From Actinomycetes bacterium (GTDB lineage Bacteria; Actinomycetota; Acidimicrobiia; Acidimicrobiales; Acidimicrobiaceae): a DNA stretch of 64,000 nt. The position numbers and the translations under genes were made by a program. This document shows positions 63,801 to 64,000 of this stretch, piece after piece. The notes under the pieces were generated by a model, which ran no database searches, had not been told where the DNA came from, and worked only from the letters and a program-made list of their open reading frames with translations. Positions within the stretch are counted from its first letter, which is position 1; every line of letters starts with the position of its first letter. The DNA is taken from NCBI GenBank assembly GCA_021819205.1, contig JAKARV010000004.1, positions 1 through 64,000 on the forward strand, in the 5' to 3' direction.

Positions 63801-64000
63801 TCCGGAAGCCCTTACCATATGGGAGGCGCAGTTCGGAGACTTTTCAAACGGCGCCCAGATCGTCATAGACCAGTTCATCGCCGGAGCCCACGACAAGTGG
63901 GGGCAGACCAGTGGGTTGACGCTGCTGCTCCCTCATGGATACGAAGGACAGGGACCCGAGCACTCGTCCGCGCGGTTGGAACGCTTCCTATCGCTGGCAG
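60838..64000 (+). CDS. kgd: Multifunctional 2-oxoglutarate metabolism enzyme (E2-E1 fusion), 5' part
   Basis: An open frame from GTG 60838 to the window end (at least 1,054 residues; full-length Kgd is about 1,230). The N-terminal segment FGPNDWLVEEMLERYRSDP is the usual actinobacterial SucA start. A low-complexity linker follows (repeats at 61066-61128), then an E2 catalytic domain with STYDHRIIQGAESG. The E1 domain has YRVRGHLLAHLDPL, IGMAHRGRLNVLANI and thiamine/substrate motif RRHGHNEGDEPSYTQP. It decarboxylates 2-oxoglutarate and acts in the oxoglutarate dehydrogenase complex (family knowledge). No lipoyl domain is present, as expected for this fusion. Confidence 0.97.
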   Translation, partial: MAETFDKEFGPNDWLVEEMLERYRSDPTLVPQDWREYFEQLEFHARFNDLEVTDTRAREVTADTPLESAKEQRQAQAPGPTQSAPGPTQSAPGPTQSASEPAPQVAPEPAPQVAGSQPAATPLRGAAGALAKNMTASLSVPTATSVRTVPTKALEINRGLINNQLDREGRSKVSFGHLIAWAIVSALVERPAMNSVFVDDADGKGTPGVLRSEEINVGIAVDLVRPDGQRTLMVPVIKKASSLGPAGFFEAYDQLIKKVRQGKVSADDFVGATVSITNPGTIGTQHSIPRLMSGQAAIVGVGAIAYPPEFEAADPATLSEIGVSKVVTLTSTYDHRIIQGAESGQFLADVAGLIEGAGSFYTKIFDSLEIAYPPVGWSKDRGSSQSSIPERAEKQIHVQTLINNYRVRGHLLAHLDPLKLTKPSMSPELDPATFGLTLWDLTRSFLTDGLAGTDQLELQDIVSILRDTYCRSIGFEYMHIQNPEEKRWLQRRIEGVDFRLSKEERLEILGTLNDAEAFEKFLSTRYIGQKRFGLEGAESAIVFLRETLNQAIRTDISAAAIGMAHRGRLNVLANIVGKSYRNIFEEFEGNLDPNSVQGSGDVKYHKGFDGFYRGPTGQELPVTLASNPSHLEAVDPVVEGMVRAMQDLRGNLFEFGVLAILVHGDASFAGQGVVAETLNLSQLPGYRTGGTVHLVINNQVGFTTNPQEARSSVYASDIATAIQAPIFHVNGDDPEAVARTARLALDYRNAFHKDVVVDMVCYRRHGHNEGDEPSYTQPLMYKVIENQPSTRKIYQQALVRSEAITAEESEAALDAYLDRLQQALGETREAAPPKATLLPPAPMQNVPLAPVLTQVKRDVLEHIHRALNQLPDGFTLHPKLVRQFKARRELFESGEVDWALGEAFAFGTILLDGRDIRMAGQDTRRGTFSHRHAALYDYETGEMFQPLARLDPESSEVGAIKPGRFMIYDSLLSEYAAMGFEYGYSLKSPEALTIWEAQFGDFSNGAQIVIDQFIAGAHDKWGQTSGLTLLLPHGYEGQGPEHSSARLERFLSLA
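61066..61128 (+). repeat. Three identical 21-bp in-frame repeats in kgd
   Basis: Three perfect 21-base units (61066-61086, 61087-61107, 61108-61128), each coding for APGPTQS, lie in the linker before the E2 domain. They are followed by two units coding for EPAPQVA at 61135-61179. The number of copies can vary by slippage. Confidence 0.9.

Overview
The window is high-GC DNA (about 60-65% G+C by eye) from an actinobacterium. The class Acidimicrobiia is my best guess; this is an inference. Supporting signs are a fused 2-oxoglutarate metabolism enzyme (Kgd type), a class II GlpX fructose bisphosphatase, a MurA with Asp in place of the active-site Cys, a perfect actinobacterial SOS box, many apparently leaderless promoters, and the conserved actinobacterial order argS-lysA-hom-thrC-rho-rpmE-prfA-prmC-(sua5)-wecA-atp. 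The DNA is densely coding and mostly ordinary chromosome, with three decayed insertion sequences (IS607 at the left edge, IS21 near 11 kb, IS605/TnpB near 43.8 kb).

Region 1-20.7 kb is a metabolic patchwork. It holds a methylsuccinyl-CoA-dehydrogenase-like acyl-CoA dehydrogenase and a malyl-CoA-lyase-like enzyme, which together suggest the ethylmalonyl-CoA pathway. A tight minus-strand operon murA-meaB-enoyl-CoA hydratase-treS follows, then an MFS transporter, a dienelactone-hydrolase-like protein without a catalytic triad, fumC, a quinone oxidoreductase, an SOS-controlled LysM protein, an S9 peptidase, an acyl-CoA mutase with isobutyryl-CoA-mutase specificity residues, and glpX.

Region 20.7-42.6 kb is one long minus-strand block. 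Read 5' to 3' it runs argS, lysA, hom, thrC, rho, rpmE, an unknown gene, prfA, prmC, a decayed sua5/tsaC remnant, glyA, wecA, atpZ-like, atpI-like, atpBEFHAGDC and a 2H phosphoesterase. It covers aspartate-family amino acids, translation termination, one-carbon metabolism, envelope lipid carrier glycosylation and the F-type ATP synthase. A tRNA-Arg(CCG) lies just upstream.

Region 43-51.3 kb holds a GNAT acetyltransferase, a TnpB remnant, the shikimate genes aroC-aroB-aroQ (no aroK between them) and part of a type IV pilus system: a PilM-PilN fusion, PilO, a small membrane protein, a prepilin peptidase and a divergent pilin.

Region 51.3-64 kb holds a tyrosine phosphatase, a divergent MarR/YceI pair with a compact shared promoter-operator, an NfuA-like Fe-S protein, and a plus-strand cassette of ATP-grasp ligase, radical SAM protein with a Cys-Cys tail, and UvrD-like helicase. 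A thioesterase, xthA and fabZ follow, then the first third or more of kgd, which runs off the window. The best candidates for something new are the ATP-grasp/radical SAM cassette, the sua5 remnant, and the leaderless SOS-controlled LysM gene.
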